NCBI GenBank assembly: GCA_963920665.1
Contig: OY987269.1
Coordinates: forward strand, 22,570,501-22,634,500
Reading direction: 5' to 3'
Source of the DNA: Straminergon stramineum
Lineage: Eukaryota; Streptophyta; Bryopsida; Hypnales; Calliergonaceae
Length of the DNA: 64,000 bases
A program made the position numbers and the translations under genes. Shown here piece by piece: positions 61,972 to 64,000 of this stretch; the stretch's first letter is position 1; the number at the start of each line of letters is the position of its first letter. The notes under the pieces were generated by a model that was given only the letters and a program-made list of their open reading frames with translations, did not search any database and was not told the origin of the DNA.

Positions 61972-63646
61972 TTATCTACCGTGGATCTGTCCCATGGCAT
62001 TGGAGTTGCCCTTCGTATTCGCGCGCCCTGGACCAGAGAGATTAGCCAATCCTGCCGGCATATATCTATTATACCCTGCTTGCGAATTCTCCATGCCGAA
62101 GGTAGCAACCAGTAGCGACTCTGCTAGAATATGACCGTCCATAGCCTCTAGAACCCTGTCCCGTGACGGCTGCACAGAATAAACACATTGGTGGTGTAAG
62201 AACAAGCGCTCATGACAACAATGAAAAAGAATAGACCGTAATGCAGACTAAGTAAACAATGTTAAAATTGACAATGCAGTTGAGATATAAGACCGTGAAA
62301 GTATTGCATCGTAACGGAATACCACGTGTAAGAGGCGAACGATGTTATTTGCACAGTGAGATTATACTTTAATTTTAGTGGAAATGACTTAAATGCCTGA
62401 ATCCTGCTCAATGAAAGGTCTAAGACTAACCATACCCCTTCTATACCATTCGTTACAGAAGTGACCTCACCTTCTTGGGAACCTTGAGTTTCGTGTCAAG
62501 TGCGTAGAAATGAATCTCGTAACGGTGTTCGCTGTCAGAGGGGATTGGACCACGGTATCCAGTGGACTTAAAATCATTCACACCTTCCAGGATTTCGCTA
62601 GCTTCGTCATCGTCGTTGCCATGGTCCTTCACTGTGAAACCCTCCGGCAATCCTGGCCAAGACGAGATTTGAATAAACTCAGATTTCAAATGCACATGAA
62701 ATAAATCGGACAGCAAACTGTCCTGTGCTTGTAATGAATTCAAGGCAATGCACTAGAATGAGCAGGTCATATTTCATTTACATCGTCAGATTATGGCATG
62801 TATTGTACAAATCTGATTAGAAAACTTCCACATTTTCGTTGTGGACACATGTAAAGGTGCATTTAGAACTTCATTTATCCCCCACTAGAGTGGATTGAGT
62901 GTAATATTTAATTCATCTATTCCTCCAGAAATTCAATATTCTCAGATTCAGTCACACAGTCATCCAAATGACACATACCTTTCATGGTGGGAGGGATGTT
63001 GACTACTACCCTGGAAAAATGAAACAGCAAACACGCAACTTACTCATCAGTTCATCGTCAAAGATAAGAAACAATGTCTCCCTGGACGTAGTACAAACCA
63101 TCACGGTCATGGAAGCCTTCTCACCACGACATCATTCGAGGAAGCGGATATTGAAGTGTCCCAGCGTATTAGTCAAAGATCCTAGCCTAATCCTCTAACC
63201 TATAATCCAAATCACACGTACTGAGAGAGGACAGCCATAACAAACACCAAGACTTCGTAAATTTCAGCCCCTTCAATACCACTCTCTAATATCCTCACCA
63301 AACCCTTGAAAGCTCCTCTGCTACTACAATTGCAGCGATTGAAAACTCTTCTACTGTAACGATTTCAGAACTTGAAAGCTCTTCTACAAAAACTTGAAGA
63401 ATGAATGGAACCGTGCGCATACCAGTGCACAAACGGGTTGGGGCTGGGATCCGCGGGATCCGGAGAATCGGGATCCTCCATTATGATCGCCAAGCTCTCC
63501 GTCCCCTCGGGAACCTCATACCATTCCAGCGGCGGCGACACATCCTTCACGGCGCCTTGTCCATCTTGTGTGTACTTCCGAGGGATCTTTCCGCCGTGGC
63601 TGATCGCCTTGCTGCTCAGAATCATTCCTCCAGCTTCTTCCGCCAT
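61972..63646 (-). CDS. PEBP family protein, YbhB/YbcL type
   Basis: Four exons join in phase to 211 residues: 63423–63646, 62979–63010, 62471–62652 and 61972–62169. The N-terminus reads through HGGKIPRKYT and SPPLEW to MEDPDSPDP, the DPD ligand-pocket motif. The short exon 2 completes HWVVVNIPPTMKGLPEG, then YRGPIPSDSEHRY carries the GP and HR residues of the family. This is the bacterial-like PEBP branch also found in plants, distinct from the FT/TFL1 flowering regulators. It presumably binds a small anionic or phospholipid ligand; its role is unknown. Usual length is about 160 residues. Here ~45 extra Gly/Asn-rich residues follow the normal end near ESLLVATF. The ATG at 63646 matches the usual family start. 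Confidence 0.9.
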
Positions 63647-64000
63647 AGCTACGAATGCTCAAACACGGGCGACAACACTAAACTCAACACAACAATTAGG
63701 AAAACACAACCCACAAAATTGAATACAAGACTACAGGCAACCCACAACTTGGAAACCTAACTTGGATTCTGAGGAAGTATGATAGAGAACTGCAAATTGT
63801 GAAAGTGGGGATGATGGTTTGTGAGATAGAATTCTCCTGCGGCGGGGTTTATGAGGTGTCCAGTTGTGAAAGGGAAATGAAGTGGCGGTCTCGGGGGGGG
63901 GACACCTGGCGGATGTGGATAGACTTGCCATTGTGGAGTCGCCACGTATCCGACACCCCGTCACGTTGCTGAGATTTTCTATGGGGGGTGGATAATGGCA
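63647..64000 (-). promoter_or_regulatory. Upstream region of PEBP gene
   Basis: Probable promoter and 5' leader. A minus-strand frame at 63731–63964 (77 codons, Ser/Pro/Arg-rich) could be a spliced-on targeting peptide, but no donor–acceptor pair joining it to the PEBP start could be confirmed. Confidence 0.35.

Noticed and set aside
1..64000. CRISPR arrays, bacterial operons, rRNA and tRNA genes
   Set aside because: No direct-repeat/spacer pattern with constant length, no ribosomal RNA sequence and no tRNA cloverleaf were recognised; the intron-rich genes show a eukaryotic nuclear origin.

Overview
The window is nuclear DNA of a land plant. Protein-coding genes are split by GT–AG introns of about 80–450 bp. 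Two genes encode plant organelle-type proteins: an argininosuccinate synthase with a transit-peptide-like N-terminus, and a Tic22-domain protein. A Slo/BK-type potassium channel, a family not known from flowering plants, points to an early-diverging lineage such as a moss or another bryophyte or lycophyte. That placement is inference; no species is claimed.

Layout. (1) 1–15.2 kb is accessory DNA holding four decayed members of a modular gene family. Three share an N-terminal block with a W-C-H-I-x-K-x-F-P core. C-terminal modules differ: coiled coil, coiled coil plus RING-H2, or protein-kinase-like. Each copy has a GC-rich minisatellite (core ACCCGCGGTCGCC and variant ACCCGCATGCGCC) a few hundred bp upstream, in the same orientation relative to the gene. 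A fifth array at 4.4–5.0 kb is an orphan. Most premature stops look like C-to-T changes. (2) 15.2–18.1 kb is AT-rich with no gene seen. (3) 18.1–20.9 kb, minus strand: argininosuccinate synthase, eight exons, with a damaged splice donor and a two-base frame mismatch. (4) 25.2–32.1 kb, plus strand: a ten-exon, 1514-residue nuclear-type protein with two GRF-like zinc fingers and an AT-hook. (5) 32.1–41.9 kb: AT-rich spacer with an LTR-retrotransposon remnant and a Stowaway-like MITE. (6) 43.4–45.2 kb, plus: Tic22-domain protein. (7) 48.3–50.5 kb, plus: METTL21-type methyltransferase. (8) 52.6–61.4 kb, plus: Slo/BK-type potassium channel, at least 19 exons. (9) 62.0–63.6 kb, minus: YbhB/YbcL-type PEBP protein, convergent with the channel.

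The right-hand genes are unrelated housekeeping or signalling genes and no operon-like logic is expected. A structural theme does link them: four of the six carry tandem-duplicated sequence in the 5' leader or first intron. A roughly 1-kb module with a conserved splice donor occurs three times, upstream of two unrelated genes (twice before the GRF gene, once before the Tic22 gene). Exon boundaries were joined by hand and checked for phase. The 5' ends of the channel, GRF and Tic22 genes are the least certain parts.
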